Source: Cotesia glomerata (taxonomy: Eukaryota > Arthropoda > Insecta > Hymenoptera > Braconidae). Taken from it: a stretch of DNA of 64,000 bases. Position 1 is the first letter of the stretch, and each line of letters starts with the position of its first letter. This document shows positions 11,334 to 24,175 of the stretch, piece by piece. Both the position numbers and the translations under genes were made by a program. The stretch lies in assembly GCF_020080835.1 (NCBI RefSeq), contig NC_058158.1, positions 20,236,430 to 20,300,429 on the forward strand. Direction: 5' to 3'. The notes under the pieces are model-generated. The model ran no database searches. It was not told the origin of the DNA and worked only from the letters and a program-made list of their open reading frames with translations.

Positions 11334-12838
11334 CTATGTGACTCGCTTATAACTTTTGAACGGTTGAACCGATTTCATCGCGGTTGGTGCCATTCGAAAG
11401 GGCTACGCTGAACTTAGATTTCCTGAGAATTTGAACCGATTCGGACCGATAGATTTTAAGAAATCATGAAAAATCTTAAAAAAAATAAGAAAAAAATCAT
11501 TTTTGAAAGTAGTTTTTTTGGAATATCTTTTAAACGGCTCTAACGATCCGCTTCAAAACTAATCCTCCCATAAGCTTGAAAAACAACGCCGATCAGCGTG
11601 AACCGGAAAAAAATCGGGTGATGCGTTCGAGAGTTAGCGTGAACGAAAGAAAACCGAAAACCGAAAAAAGTGTTTTTTCACATAACTTCGTCATTTCTTC
11701 TCGGATCGTTTTTGATGATATAGAATAATTTCAGAAGTTAAAAAACCGCGTCGATTGCCGCCGAAAACGTGGAAATCGGTTGATTAGTTCGAGAGATATC
11801 CTCGACGAAATATTTGGAAATAAGGATTTTTTCAACATAACTTCGACATTTTTTGGAATAATTTTCAAACAGCTCTACCGATCGATTCCAAAAACTAATC
11901 AGCTCTTAACATCATAAAACCACGTCGATTGCCACCAAGCTGGTCAAAATCGGTTGATTCGTTCGAGAAATATCGTGAACGAAAGAAAACCGAAAAAAGT
12001 GTTTTTTCAGAGTTACTCCGAAATTTCTAGTTTGACCAATTGAAACTTAGAAATTATTTATAAAGCTTAAAAAACTACGTAGAATGCCGCCAACCGCGTA
12101 AAAATCGGTTCATTCATTCAAAAGTTATTGCGGTATGAACATTCAAAAAATAGTGTTCCATGAAACTTCTATCAGACTTTTGAGCTCAAAGAGCTCAAAA
12201 GCATAGAAAAGGTATCTTTTTGAGCTCGGAGAGCTTAAAACAACACACAGATTGTACTTTTGAGCTCGAAGAGCTCAAAAAAGCGGCCAGGTATTAACGG
12301 AATTAGCGGGAAGTTGCAGGGATGGCCTTTAGGGTCAACCGTTTTCCTAATTTTTTCTTTCCAAGTCTCCGTTAACATAAATTCCGATTATCCACCACGA
12401 TTCTTCTCCAAGTCTCACTTCTTTTTCCACCCACCCTTCCACATCCCATTTTCCTTTATTCCCTAATTCGATCCCTTCCTTCACCCCTACTAAAATCCCA
12501 CCCTTCGGTCTCCCTCTTCCTTTCGGAATCACTGCTTCCTGGATGTCCCATCTAAATCCCTTTTTCCACGAATCTTTGACATTGGACCATCTCTGCTTAT
12601 CCACCCATGTTTCAATTAACACCACTATGTCCCACTCCCTTAATCCAGCCCAAAAATCCTCTTCCTTGTTCCTTACACCTGCCACGTTCCAATAGGCTAT
12701 TCGATATGCACCTTTCCCCCCATTGACTGCTTTACTTGTAACGCTTATCCCTCCCCCCATAATTTTCCCCGCTTTTCTACCCCCCCTGTTATTATTACCA
12801 ACCTCCACCCTTACTCGTTTCCCTCCTGGAGCCTCCAC
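8559..12838 (-). pseudogene. LINE ORF2: endonuclease, reverse transcriptase, C-terminal domain
   Basis: Read 5' to 3' on the minus strand. 12838-12347 encodes the start of an APE-type endonuclease (IAYWNVAGV, then LIETW with the catalytic Glu). A 1.2-kb insertion follows. 11129-9246 continues with GGDLNART, then the reverse transcriptase fingers (DDYRGITI, QAGFREGRGT), motif A (VDFKAAFDTVDR), motif B (RQGCPLSPLLF) and the catalytic motif C (YADDVALL). After a frame change near 9240, 9236-8559 gives the YLGYV thumb region and a basic C-terminal domain with GVEIWGW. It is broken by the insertion and at least one frameshift, so it is inactive. The upstream frame starts without a clear ATG near 12838. 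Confidence 0.88.
11139..12352. repeat. 1.2-kb interspersed repeat inserted into the LINE
   Basis: Interrupts ORF2 in the endonuclease domain. Both ends carry acttcccgctaa-type sequence in inverted orientation. Inside are a (tg)n run (about 11299-11330), repeated variants of gaaccgatttcatcgcggttgg, and several gagctc...gagctc palindromes near 12180-12285. Related fragments occur at 43680-43830, 61400-62110 and 62455-63110. Non-coding; class unknown. Confidence 0.75.
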
Positions 12839-13796
12839 CTCCCCTCTGCCTCATCCCATCTTCTCATCACACCATTAACCCAGAGCTTCATATAACCCAC
12901 CTTCACAATTTTACCTAGCGCCCTCTCTTTTACTGCTTCTTCCAAGACTAACTTTCTCACTCTCCTTCCTCAAAGGTCAGGTCATCATCTACTCTTATTT
13001 TTTCTCCTTTTAGTTTACTCTTGGCCTTCATCACCTCCTTCTTCTTTTCGTTCCCCTCAAGTTCAATAAGCAACAGCCCCCTACCCTCCTTGTCCACGTT
13101 CCCAATTTTTCTCATATTTTTTCTACCCCCTACTATCTCCATTTTCTCCCATACTTTCTCTACCTCCGACTGCAAATCTACCCCTGGCTTCATGTCTATC
13201 CCCTTTAAGATGACATTTTTTCTCCTAACCTCTCTTTCCCTTTTTTCAATTTCCAACTCCATTTTTCTCAACCTTCTCTCCGCCTCCTCGTCCATTCGCC
13301 CCTCCGCTACCTCCAGTGTATCTCCCTCCCCATTCCCTCGCCTACTTACGAACATCTCAATTTTCTCTAATCTACTCTCCAAACCATCCATTCTCTCATT
13401 CATCCTTTTCTTATCTTCCTCCCATATTTTTCTGAGTTCTGCTCTTTCCTTTCTACCTTCCTCCTTTAGCTCATCCACTCTCTTACTCACTTTCCCGCAT
13501 TCCTCCGAGATCTTAGTTTCAATCCCACCTAGCTTTTTCAGGATCTCTTCCATCTCTTCCTCCGTGAGCCCTATTTTTTTATTCGGCGACTTCGCAATTA
13601 GTCTACTCCTTTTAATTATATCCCTTTCTGCCCGGTCCCTCTCAAGTCTCAATCCAATCTCCCCTTCTCTATCTTTCCTTTTACCCGAAAGAACCACCTC
13701 AGACAGATCACCAGCGCTTGATGATCTGTTTAAATCTACCCGCCTTTGAAATGGATTCAAACTTCCCGCTTTCCCCAGATTGGAATCATCCGTCAT
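12800..13796 (-). pseudogene. LINE ORF1: coiled-coil nucleic-acid-binding protein
   Basis: The 279-aa frame 13796-12957 begins with an ATG. Residues 75-185 are charged heptad-like sequence typical of a trimerising coiled coil. Then RRKNVILKGI begins an RRM-like region resembling that of L1 ORF1 proteins. The frame stops at 12957, but the neighbouring frame continues the same kind of sequence (basic, ending in a Trp-rich tail) down to about 12800. A frameshift has therefore cut the C-terminus. The product would package element RNA. The family assignment is general (ORF1p-like). Confidence 0.7.
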
Positions 13797-14180
13797 AGTC
13801 TCTCAACCCAATCCCCACTTTACCTACCGCTCCAACTACAGCTCCCGCACTAGCGCTCTGTTCCTACCTTTCCCACTACGCTACACCTAATTCTATTCCC
13901 TCTTGCCTCCCCTTGCCCCTCTACCCTCCTCCCCGACACTGGTCCTAACCTCCAACTGCTGACACGCAGAGAAACTTGGCTTACCTTGCTCCTTGCACCA
14001 ATTCACGAAAATAATTTTACACGTCCAAATAATCCCCAAGTTTAACTCCCTCAACTAAACCCAAAACACAATAAATTGCCTTAAGTATTTCTACCCAAAA
14101 ATTACCGAAACGATAGCACTAGATTTGACATGCGTCTACACACTACCACACCGGAAACGGAAGTCGATTAAATCTATAGT

Positions 14181-14862
14181 TTGAAAGAGAATAATTTTTG
14201 AGGTTATAATTTGTATTTTCATTAGAATTTTATGAACTTATTTGAGGCAGCATTGTCTTTTTTTTAGAATAAAATATTATCCGGTTTAATATCACAATAT
14301 TCCGAAGTATGAGTTTATGAATCAATTCACAATGAATAGATAAAAATGAACTATTAGAGGCCATTAATTTATTGTTAATTTATTATCATGACACTGTAAA
14401 AAGTCAGGAGTAAATTTGGAATTAATTACACTCCGCGCACAAAGAGAATTCAGATTTTTATTTAGTGGAATAATACTGGAGTGATTCAGAAGTGAATTAA
14501 GATTTTAATCCGGAAGAACACTGGAGTACTGACTTCTGTAACAAAAATCCACTCATATTTAGCTGAAACAAGCTTCATAGGGGAAGTTTTATTTTCGTCA
14601 GAAACATTGTTTGGTCAGTTTAAAAAATAATGCAGATTATTATTTCATTAAGTAAACTTTTTCGACCGGAATAAAAAAAAAAATTATATTTTCTATCACG
14701 AATTTGAAGAAAATTTAAATTTAAATTAATAAAAAATAAGTAAACTCAGTAGCCGATTCTCAATAAATTATATTAAATAAATAATACTTTTTTGTAACAA
14801 ATAATATTAATAATTGATAATTCAATTGTTATAATTTATAATAATAGTCCAGTTGTTAATAT
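14181..14862. other. AT-rich, no feature seen
   Basis: No coding frame, RNA gene or clear repeat boundary in this stretch. Confidence 0.5.
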
Positions 14863-15559
14863 TGTAAATTTACTGCGTCACAAAATTCTCAAGGAATTTG
14901 CGCGCTCAAAATGGATGCCGTTGTTCGTTACTGCGTAGTTAGCTTGACCTCGGGGACCAACGTTTGACCAAGTCGTGAGTTGCTGATTGAACTATTTCTC
15001 GATGTTCAGAAATTAATTAAATAATAAAACTGAATTTTAATGTAGCCCATCCAGGATGTTAATAATTATTAACCAGCTGAATTAACAATTTAGATACTCA
15101 CGACCTAAACCCAGGAGGTCTAGAACATTCCTCGGGTGTAAAATCCCCAGGAGGAACGCTCCCAGCAAAACGAATCACTTCAATTAAATAATTAATTATT
15201 ATTAAGCAAAATTATTAAACAATTGAATTATCCAAACTTGAATAAATAAAATGAGAAGTAGTGTGTTTGATGAGCCGGGTATATGGCCCCAAGGCTCATC
15301 ATTACCAAAGTCCAATACCTGGTGTAAATTTGGTTGAAGAAACTCTATGGTTGATACTCGCTTCCTTCTTTGGACTTCTTGATGTTACTCGTTCCAACAC
15401 TTTACTACTTCTCCGGACACCACGCATGGCTCGTCTATATAACGACCCCAAAAATACCCCCTCCTGCTCTCTCTAGGCCCGAAGATCGATGCGCTCAAAT
15501 GCTAGTCGAAAAGTTATCGATCTCTGGCGACTTATCGATTAAGGGTAATTTACCCTGTT

Positions 15560-15562
<3 letters not shown>
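14863..15562 (-). mobile_element. Candidate solo LTR
   Basis: On the minus strand the 700-bp block begins TGTAACAGGGTAAATTACCC and ends GTAAATTTACA, so the ends are TGTAA...TTACA as in long terminal repeats. ATAT flanks both sides as a possible 4-bp target duplication, but the right flank is a TA microsatellite, so this is weak. A TATA-like ttatataga lies about 125 bp from the 5' end on the same strand. No internal retroelement sequence is adjacent. An inference from termini only. Confidence 0.4.
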
Positions 15563-15651
<89 letters not shown>

Positions 15652-15940
15652 TAATATATATATCTAATATATACATATAGATATATGATTATATCTAAAT
15701 TTTTATATAAAATATATATAATCATATATAGACTCATATATTGTATGTATATTTTATGTAAGTCTATATATGATCAGATTTGAGTTATCTAGGTCTATAT
15801 ATGATTATATATAAATCTATAAATGATTATATCTGATCAGATCTAATTGATATAGGGCTATGTATATAATATAACATAAAGCTATGTACATAATTATATC
15901 TAATCAAATGTAAATTATAAATTTACATTTATTAATATAT
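15563..15940. repeat. (TA)n microsatellite and TA-rich low-complexity sequence
   Basis: An almost uninterrupted TA run (15563-15630) passes into imperfect tatatat/gattatat words. Any frame here is an artefact of the repeat. Confidence 0.9.
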
Positions 15941-15947
15941 AATAATA

Positions 15948-16620
15948 CTAGCTGTTACCCGCCCACTTCGCTGGGCACTTTATCGAATTGTATTTTGAGA
16001 TCTAGACTTGAAATTCAATTGGAGTATTGTTCTGACTTGCACAGATTCAAAATTCTATCGGATTGGCCTGTACTTTTTATTCATATCATAATTCTAGCGA
16101 ATATCCATTGTAACTTTTAATGTGCAATCACTATAACATTCCCGTGGCTTTCTCCAAAAATAAATAATAATTTTTGGATTTACGATTTTAATTTTTGATT
16201 TTACGAAATCATTTAAAACGAGTAGCCAAATTTCTTTTCCACATCTCAAGTGTTTAGAAAATTTATTCATTTTAATCTGTTACATTCCCGCGATCCCGTA
16301 ATAAGAACAATTCATTGGTTATGTGATCAGCAAAAATAAAATGTATGCAAAATACTTAGTCCGTTGACTATATAGCTACATGTGAAGTTAAATTTTAAAA
16401 ACCTTACAATGACTTTTTCGCCACTGCCAAAGAGACGATTGTGGTAAGAAAATATAATTATTAAAAAAGGAAAATATTTTAATCCGTTGACCTTGGAGGC
16501 CATCCCTGTAATTACCTGTTTCTCTTAAGATTCTATCAAATTTTATATGTTTAGGAAATATATCTGAAGAATATGAATTTTTTGACAACTATCACTCCCG
16601 CACTCTTATGTGAGAGAGAA
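15948..16620 (-). mobile_element. Helitron-like 3' end (minus strand); extent uncertain
   Basis: On the minus strand a hairpin GCCCAGCGAAGTGGGC (15961-15976) is followed nine bases later by CTAG (15948-15951) and then T. This is the layout of a Helitron 3' terminus (hairpin, CTRR, insertion before T). The opposite end is not clear; a tctctctcac stretch near 16610 is only a candidate. No Rep/helicase gene is present, so it would be non-autonomous. Confidence 0.45.
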
Positions 16621-17941
16621 ATTTCGTAAGATCCTATTCGAGATGATTTTTACATTATAAATAAAATATTCCAACAAAACTTCGAGTCCATAGAAACTAT
16701 TGTTTTGAAAAGAGAGATTTTCATTGTTAACGCCTCCGCAGTCCCTTTCCCATACGAAGAATGGTGATCGGCCGATCATTAGGCTATGATAGCTGTTCGA
16801 TCCTCGAGCATCGGTTGAGGATCAGAATCTGTATAGGAGCAAGACTCGCTGAGCATCGGATGTTAACATCAGCCCGAGACTGCCGATTGAGCATCGCCCG
16901 AGGATAGTAACCGAGCATCGGCCGAGGACAGTAACCGAGCATCGGCCGATCATAGTATACAAGGATTATCCTATTGTAGCCGCCGAGGATCGGTTCATCA
17001 TAGTAATTCAGTCTCGGCCAAGGATATCGGCCGACTGATGACCAAGCGCGGTTAAAATAAAATTTCCAAAACAATTACATCATACCAATATTTACAGAAG
17101 AAAGTATATATTTTAGAACATTAGAAATATAAAAATTAAATAGAACAAGTTTTTGAATCTTAGGTAATATTATCATAGTATGTAGTAGTAAAATAGCTAT
17201 TATAATAATAGTAGTAATAATCGTTATAATCATAATAGTAGTAATGATAGTTAGAATGATAATGGTAATAGTAATGATGAAAAATTTTCTTAAACTTTAT
17301 AATTTACGCCCGTTTTCGCTTATTGCCATCTCTGTCCCCAAAGTTTGCCAAAAATGACCCAACGCTTGATCTCAAATTTTTAGTTTGGTCCGAGTCACCG
17401 AATTTTTTTTGTATAACATCTTAAATGTAAAATATGTCTTGTAAGTAAATAAATACATCGTGGGACAAATTCCAAAAGAGCGTATAAAAAAAGTTTTTTT
17501 TTGTCATTTAAATGAAAATCGTTAAAAACGTCAAGATCAACATAAAATATTTTTTTTTTTTTTAATTACTAACATCCAAAAATCATTAAAAATTTTTTAT
17601 CTTATTAAAAAACATTGGCAAAAGCTCTTAGAGTAAAGCTAGATCAAAATGATACTGAAGAATATGAAAATTAACTGTAGCATAAAATTACACAATGGAT
17701 TCATGCAAAATGAGATGGCACAAATAATTTATACACCGTTTTGTCATTTGTCACGCGCAATATTACAGGGTTTGAAAACATAATTAAATAAAACTAACCT
17801 GATAAACAAACATGTTTTAGTTGCACTAAAATTTAGTTTGCCCTCACCACGAATCATACGACCAGCTCCAGAGTAGTACTGTTGCACTTCTGGAGTAATA
17901 ACTTCAGATTGCGTCTTTCGAACGCAAGCATTAACATCTTT

Positions 17942-19344
17942 CCCGGGAAAAAAAGTTTAGATCTGCTCTGATCAAATCAGATCAAATTCATCAGATCTGA
18001 GCAGATCTGCATTTTGGCCAGATCTGTCCAGATCAAATTTGATCTGATTAGATCAAATCTGATCTGTTCAGATCTGGTTCGATAGAAACAAAATCAACTT
18101 ATAAAAAAGTTTATAAAATAAAAATAATAGTAAAACTTATTTTATTTCTACTTGCAAATTAGAAATTATGTATTATATATCAATTTTCCGTGATTTAAAA
18201 TCGAATTATCGTTGAAAAACAATTTGCGATGTTGGGGATTCGAACCTGGGTCCTCCTGCATGTCAGTCCCAGAGCGTACCATTCAGCTACTAGAGGTACC
18301 TGACTGAGTTACTCTTCAGATAATAGTGTAGGCGCTGTATTATCTTTTCGTAAAATTTTGAGGTCGGTGTACAAAATATGATTACTTCATGTATTTTCAC
18401 CCGCTGAAACTGAATATCGCAGTCATTTTTGCGAAATCCCGGGCCATCTATTGTTTATAGCCATTTATTTAAACAATTATTTGAGAAATAATTTTTTTTG
18501 AGATCGAATATTTTTTTTCAATATTTTAGGCAATTTTAAGATGAAAATTACTCTTATAAAATTTGCCGTAAGTTGATAGTTTCTGAGTTATAAATTTTTG
18601 AAGATTGAAAATTCTTGATCTTCAACAATTTTGATGATTAATTACAAATAAATAAATTACTTAACACCAGGTTTCATGCACGTGATTGTAAAGAAGAATA
18701 CTCAAAGTTTCTATTGAAACAATAACATCCGGTTATAATTTGTATTAAACAAAAAAAACGTGATCAAAGTTAGTGCATTTGTAAGAGCTTTTATTAGAAC
18801 ATAAAGTATAAAAAGTCGTAACTAAGTAGATCTGCTTTGATCAGAGCAGATCTAATTAGATCTATCCATATCACCTTTATGATTATACATAAATTCATCA
18901 AGCTTGATCTGATTTGATCTAACTTGATCTGATCATATCTAAACTTTTTTTCTTGCGTAATAATCAGATTAAATTAGATCTGCATAGATCAAGTCAGATC
19001 TATTGATATCTAATTTTTAATTTAATTTTGATCAAACTTGATCTGGATTGGTCTAATTTGATCTGACCGGATCTTGTTTGATCAGAACAAATCATATCTA
19101 CTTTTTAATTTCATTTTGATCAAACTTGATCTGGATTGATCTAATTTGATCAGAGTGGATCTAGTTTAATCAGAACAGATCTATTCATATCTACTTTTCA
19201 ATTTCATTTTGATCAAACTTGATCTGGTTTGATATCAGCAGATCAAATTAGATCTGTCCATATCTACTTAGATCTAAATTTAGATGAAATCTGATCTGCT
19301 CAGATCAAATTTGATCAGAGCAGATCTAAACTTTTTTTCCCGGG
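17942..19344. mobile_element. CCCGGG-ended non-autonomous DNA transposon
   Basis: Begins CCCGGGAAAAAAAGTTTAGATC and ends with the exact inverted complement, CTTTTTTTCCCGGG. TT on each side (17940-17941, 19345-19346) is a 2-bp target duplication, confirmed by the uninterrupted sequence in copy 2 near 53937. Both subterminal regions are dense in agatctgatcagatc-type words. No coding capacity. A tRNA-like module lies in its interior. Confidence 0.85.
18226..18300 (-). other. tRNA-like module inside the CCCGGG element
   Basis: On the minus strand TAGCTGAATGG resembles a box A and GGTTCGAATCC is a perfect box B, at tRNA-like spacing. The T-arm pairs only partly and the acceptor arms do not pair, so it is a tRNA-derived relic or Pol III promoter and not a working tRNA gene. 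Confidence 0.6.
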
Positions 19345-19967
19345 TTCTCACCATAGGTTAATACTTCAAATAAGTTTTTAAAGTTATTCTTTTCATTTTC
19401 ATTACTTAATTTATCATCGAATTTCTTGAAGCTTTCAAGGTTATCAAAGGGAAATATTTCTTTATAAGTTTCTCTGGCTTCACTCAATGTCTTGTTAGGA
19501 GCCTTACTTGATGCTGAATTCATGATAACTTGTGTTTTTATATTGCCGCCTTGCTTCCCCAGTAAACACGTTTACGTCAATGTGACGTCAAAATGACATT
19601 GGGCTATGTCAGGATTTACGTAAGATACAAGTCACGAATGAGTCATATATGACTCATTATTTCACACTTCTTGATGTAAGATTCTGACGTAAAAATATGA
19701 CGTAGTCATGACGTCAGTATTATGTCTCAATGACATTTATGACGTCAATATGACATACCTGTGATGTCTATATCATGATAATGATGTCATTATGACGTAA
19801 AAGTGATGTAAGTGATGTAAGAATTGTACCTCAGAAAAAATATTAAAAAAAAAATTTCTTAAAAATAAAAAGATGGCAATTTTGAAATTAATTATAGTGT
19901 TGTGGACTTATTACAAAGTTTGAAACACTAGTTATATGTTGATACTTGATGAAAAAATCCTGAAATA

Positions 19968-20040
19968 TGCTGGGCTCGAACTTGGGCCCTCGCGTATCGA
20001 AGTCTGGAATGCTGCTCACTTGTCCAAGTACCGGTTCATG
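19968..20040 (-). other. tRNA-like module inside the CCCAGT element
   Basis: On the minus strand a box B-like AAGTTCGAGCCC is preceded at tRNA-like distance by a degenerate box A (TGGACAAGTGAGCAGC). Pairing of the arms is poor. Recognised mainly because equivalent modules occur in the sister elements. Confidence 0.45.
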
Positions 20041-20679
20041 TTACGAAGTAAATAACTTATGTGATAAGCTTTACATGACGAAAAATGCTTATTTCATAAT
20101 TTGTTCTGAGATTAAATGGATTTTAAGAGCTGGAATTGTATAAAATTCAAGTCTAATAATTTATACAATTTTATAAAATTTCATTAAACTCATGAAATTT
20201 TATAAAGTTCTATAAAACTTTGTAAAAACTCTTATAAAAGGCTCTCTAGTGAAACTTGTGGTAATGAATAGGCAATTTATAAATTTTCATAAGAATTGAT
20301 TGAATCTTACACTTTCAAAAATTTTCGTCTAAAAGCGGACACAGAGAACTTTAGACTCTCTGCGGACACAGAGAACTTTCACAGAGTGAAATTTTTTCAG
20401 AGTAAACAATGTATCCGTGTCATTTGAATATTTTTTAATACTTATTGATTTCTCAAGACTCGAATTTTTTTTTTTTTTAATTTTTTCCGAAAATTTAGTA
20501 TTTTTCATTTGGATTTTTCTTCTTCAAAATTTCAATTTACAAAATTTAGATTTTTTTTTTAATTTCAACTCTTTTAAGTATACCATTTTTTTAATCTATA
20601 TTTCTTTTTAATTTCAATTTTTTTCGAAATTTGAATTTCTTTAATTTAACATACTAACAACATTATGAAACTTGATGTA

Positions 20680-20866
20680 CACAGTAAAAAAATTTTGCGT
20701 CATTGTGTCAAAAATTTTTTTGTTAAAATTTTATGTTAAATATTTAACATTTTTATGTTGATTTAACACAATAAATGTTAAATTTACACTTAAAAAGTTA
20801 AATATTTAACACAAAAATTTTTATCACTAAAGTTTTTGACGCAATGACGCAAAATTTTTTACTGTG
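20680..20866. mobile_element. 187-bp palindromic MITE with TA duplication
   Basis: CACAGTAAAAAAATTTTGCGTCA at the left is the near-perfect inverse of the right end, TGACGCAAAATTTTTTACTGTG. TA flanks both sides. The whole unit can fold on itself. It is nested within the 19558-22292 element. Confidence 0.85.
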
Positions 20867-23563
20867 TAAAATACTATTAGTCTCGTCAATAACAATCATG
20901 GAACTGTTTGAATTATTTCAAATACAATGTTTCATAAGTAGCAGCACTAATGTCAGAAAATTATTTTTCAAGTAATAGTGCAATATTTAAATGACTGACA
21001 TTTAATTTCTTGACGCGAAATCATAAGAAATTATATGTTTACTCGCTTGACGGTTTAAAAATTTAGAGTTCATGCCACATAAATTGAACTCGGTATTTTG
21101 TTATCAGTTTCACACCAAATCATTTATACTGAATGAAGTCGAAAATATTTTTACAATGGATAAAAGTACCTAAATTCATTGAAAAAATATAAGTAAGAAA
21201 CATATGCAACGAAAAAAAAGTATTTCTTGCACCAAGAAAATTTTGACGGAGGCCGAAGTTATATTGGAGCAAGAAGTGTTTTAGTGTCAAGAAATTTTGA
21301 CTTCATTCACGAAATTTTCAGTCATCTCTAATATATTCTTAGTCCAAAGAAATTTACCTTTGAGTCAAGATTTTTTCTGCAGTGTATGGAAACATACAAG
21401 CAAAGATATAAAAAGTTTATATCCCACATGTATTTAATTTGTATGTTTTTTCTTAAAACGTAAATGAAAAATATTTTGTATGTTATTTGCTAATATGTTA
21501 GATATATTCATTAATATTATAAATTATAAATTTTTGTTATTAAGAGCGGACTTAAATTTGCAAGGTACCAGCTTAAATCAGCTGTTTACCTCTTCCTGAT
21601 TCTTACTAAATTTTAAACCAATTTTCACTAATATTTAGCGATTAATTGTAAATTAGACATCTTGTTGAAGAAGTTTTATATTTGATAAATTTTGATCAAT
21701 CGATAATATTAAAAAAATACATCCCCCAAATTTTATCAATATTATGGAAAATAATCGTTTGTCACTGATTTAGAAAATGACTTTCAAATTACGTCAGTAT
21801 TATGTACAATTGTGACAAATTATTGGTGTTAAATAATGACTCACAGATGGTATCGGTATTACGTAAGACCGTGACTTGTCACTGATGTAAACACATGATA
21901 TTAATCTTACGTCAAGATTACGTACAACCGTGACTTGTCACCGATGTAAACGCATGATGTTAAACTTACGTCAAGATTACGTACAGCCGTGACTTGTCAC
22001 TGATGTAAACGCATGATGTTAAACTTACGTCGTTATGACATACAATGATGGCATTAATGTTACGTAATATTGTAGTTTATATATTATGTCAGTTGTACGT
22101 AATATCTAAGTCATTTCCGTTACATCATAGAGAAGTAATAAACTTACATCAGTATGATGTCAAAAATATATCATATATTTTTACATCATAATTGGATTAC
22201 GACAGGTCAATTTTACGTCATATTTACGTAAAATATTGTGACATTCCTATGACTTATAAATGACGTCATATTGAAGTCATGTGTTCACTGGGTCTGTATT
22301 TCATGTAGAAGACTGAACTTCATTCTATCTAGCTTTTTAGACATTTCAGTGAATTTTAATTCAATATATTTTTTTGATAAACCTAAAATTATAACCAATA
22401 GAATATCAGTAGAATATCAGTAAATATTGTAAATAGATGATGTGATAAATTTTTAATAATCCAGTATACCCAAAAAGTATCAAAGTAAACAAAATCACAA
22501 AATTTTTAGAACATTTTAAGAAAAATACCTAACATTAATCAACTTATGAACATAAAGTTAGCCGACATCTAAAAATTTTTATAATTTTTTTTATTAAAAA
22601 AATTATTACAAAAAAAATAAAAAAAAAAATTTTCATTTGTAAAAACGTTCAAAAACTATAATTGCAATTATTTTAAATTAAAATATTTTTAGTTCTAATT
22701 TAATTAACTAAGCGAAATAAAAAAATCAAAAATGTCGGCTAACGTCATGACAATAATCAACTTGTCTAATTTAATACATTATAAATTTAAATAACAAACA
22801 ATAAGTAAAGAAATAAAATCAAAAACTAATGATTAACACTTACCACAATTGCTACAAGCACCGTCGTATGTCATGTCTGAATTTATCTCAGGTAATCTTT
22901 TGGAGCCATCTGAAGAATAAATACCATAATTAAATAAATTTTAATAAACAAATTAGAAATTAAAATAATAATAATAAAAATTAGTGTACTTTTAAGTTTT
23001 TCTGACTTGTTACTGAGAGCAGCTCGAGAAAAATTACTATTTTCAAATAACGACGAAGACACTGAGTCAGTATCATAAAGGTAGTAGTTCAACACCTGAG
23101 ATGTACCACTGGCTAGATCTACATTAAACCAAAATTTTAATCAATTATGACATATTATTTAAATTTTTTTAAAAATAAATTCAAAACTGTATATTAACAT
23201 TTCCAAGACAAACACATTTGATTTAATTTAATGAAGTGAAAACGATAAATATTAATAGGTAAACAAAAAAATTATTATAAAAGAACATTCGATTAACCAA
23301 TAAATTTTAGTACACCAGGTAATAAAGTAATATTTATTGCATAATAATGAATATACCTTTTTTTTTGATGATTTTTTGAGTCGAATTTTTTCAGTAACAA
23401 TACTTTTTGGATCATTTCTTGATACAACTGAATCCATACCCTCTATATCATCTAATTCTCGACTTATACCTGCAGATGAGAGTTGTTGAACAGTCGGGGA
23501 AGTAGCTCGTCCCGGGTCGTCAGTGTTGACATTTATCGTGGTTTCGGCACGTAGTAAATGCCG

Positions 23564-24135
23564 CACGTAGTAAATAAAATAAAAAAAAATATTTCGGACA
23601 GTCTAGACCGGGGCTCGAACCCGACTCATCTAGTTTCGCGCCCGAGACTACCAGTTCGGCTATCTGAGACACTGTTCGAAACAATTAAATCAGTCACCTC
23701 ATAAAGTGTCAAAACCAAGTCATTTTTTTTCATTGTACAGATAAAAATAGCTTAAATAAATTTATATTTTTTCCATGACTTCAAAATAATAATCGTAATA
23801 AATGATTCAAATTTTTGATGATTACGAAAATCTTGATTTCGAAATTACGGTGAAATTATTAACTGTATAAAAAAAGATCTGAAAAAGAAATTGTTAAAAA
23901 TTTAATTGTTAAAAAAAAAATATCTCATAATAATTTTTCTTGATAACAAACAATTTTTCCGTAATTTTGAAATTAAAGTTTTCGTCTCTAAAAAAAAAAA
24001 AAACTCAAATCTTTAATAATAGATTCGAATTTTGGAATTACGGTGAAAATATTAGACGTGCAGAAAATATTCAAAGTTAAGTTGAAAATAAATTATAATT
24101 TATTAATTAATTAATTGTTGAATAAATTATCTCCC

Positions 24136-24175
<40 letters not shown>

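Larger units (their letters stand above)
7973..14165 (-). mobile_element. Full-length LINE (non-LTR retrotransposon) with 15-bp target duplication
   Basis: GATTAAATCTATAGT occurs immediately before (7958-7972) and after (14166-14180) the element, a perfect 15-bp target-site duplication. The minus-strand 3' end finishes in an attatt-type tail next to the left duplication. Two ORFs follow the usual LINE order: a coiled-coil ORF1 and an ORF2 with endonuclease and reverse transcriptase. Without the 1.2-kb insertion at about 11139-12352 the element is about 5 kb. I recall closely similar proteins in ant genomes but do not assign a clade. Confidence 0.9.
19558..22292. mobile_element. CCCAGTGAACAC-ended non-autonomous DNA transposon
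   Basis: Left end CCCAGTAAACACG, right end GTGTTCACTGGG (inverted). TC flanks both sides (19556-19557, 22293-22294), and copy 2 near 53733 shows the empty site with a single TC. The outer few hundred bases at each end are filled with tgacgtca/ttacgtaa-type repeats. The 2.7-kb interior is AT-rich and non-coding, with a tRNA-like module at 19968-20040 and a small nested MITE at 20680-20866. Confidence 0.85.

Noticed and set aside
13021..13749. 242-aa plus-strand frame
   Set aside because: Antisense of LINE ORF1, with composition typical of a reversed Lys/Glu-rich gene.
15261..15654. Frames of 71 and 94 aa, one ending in Tyr-Ile repeats
   Set aside because: One lies in the candidate LTR and the other runs through the TA microsatellite; no protein-like composition.
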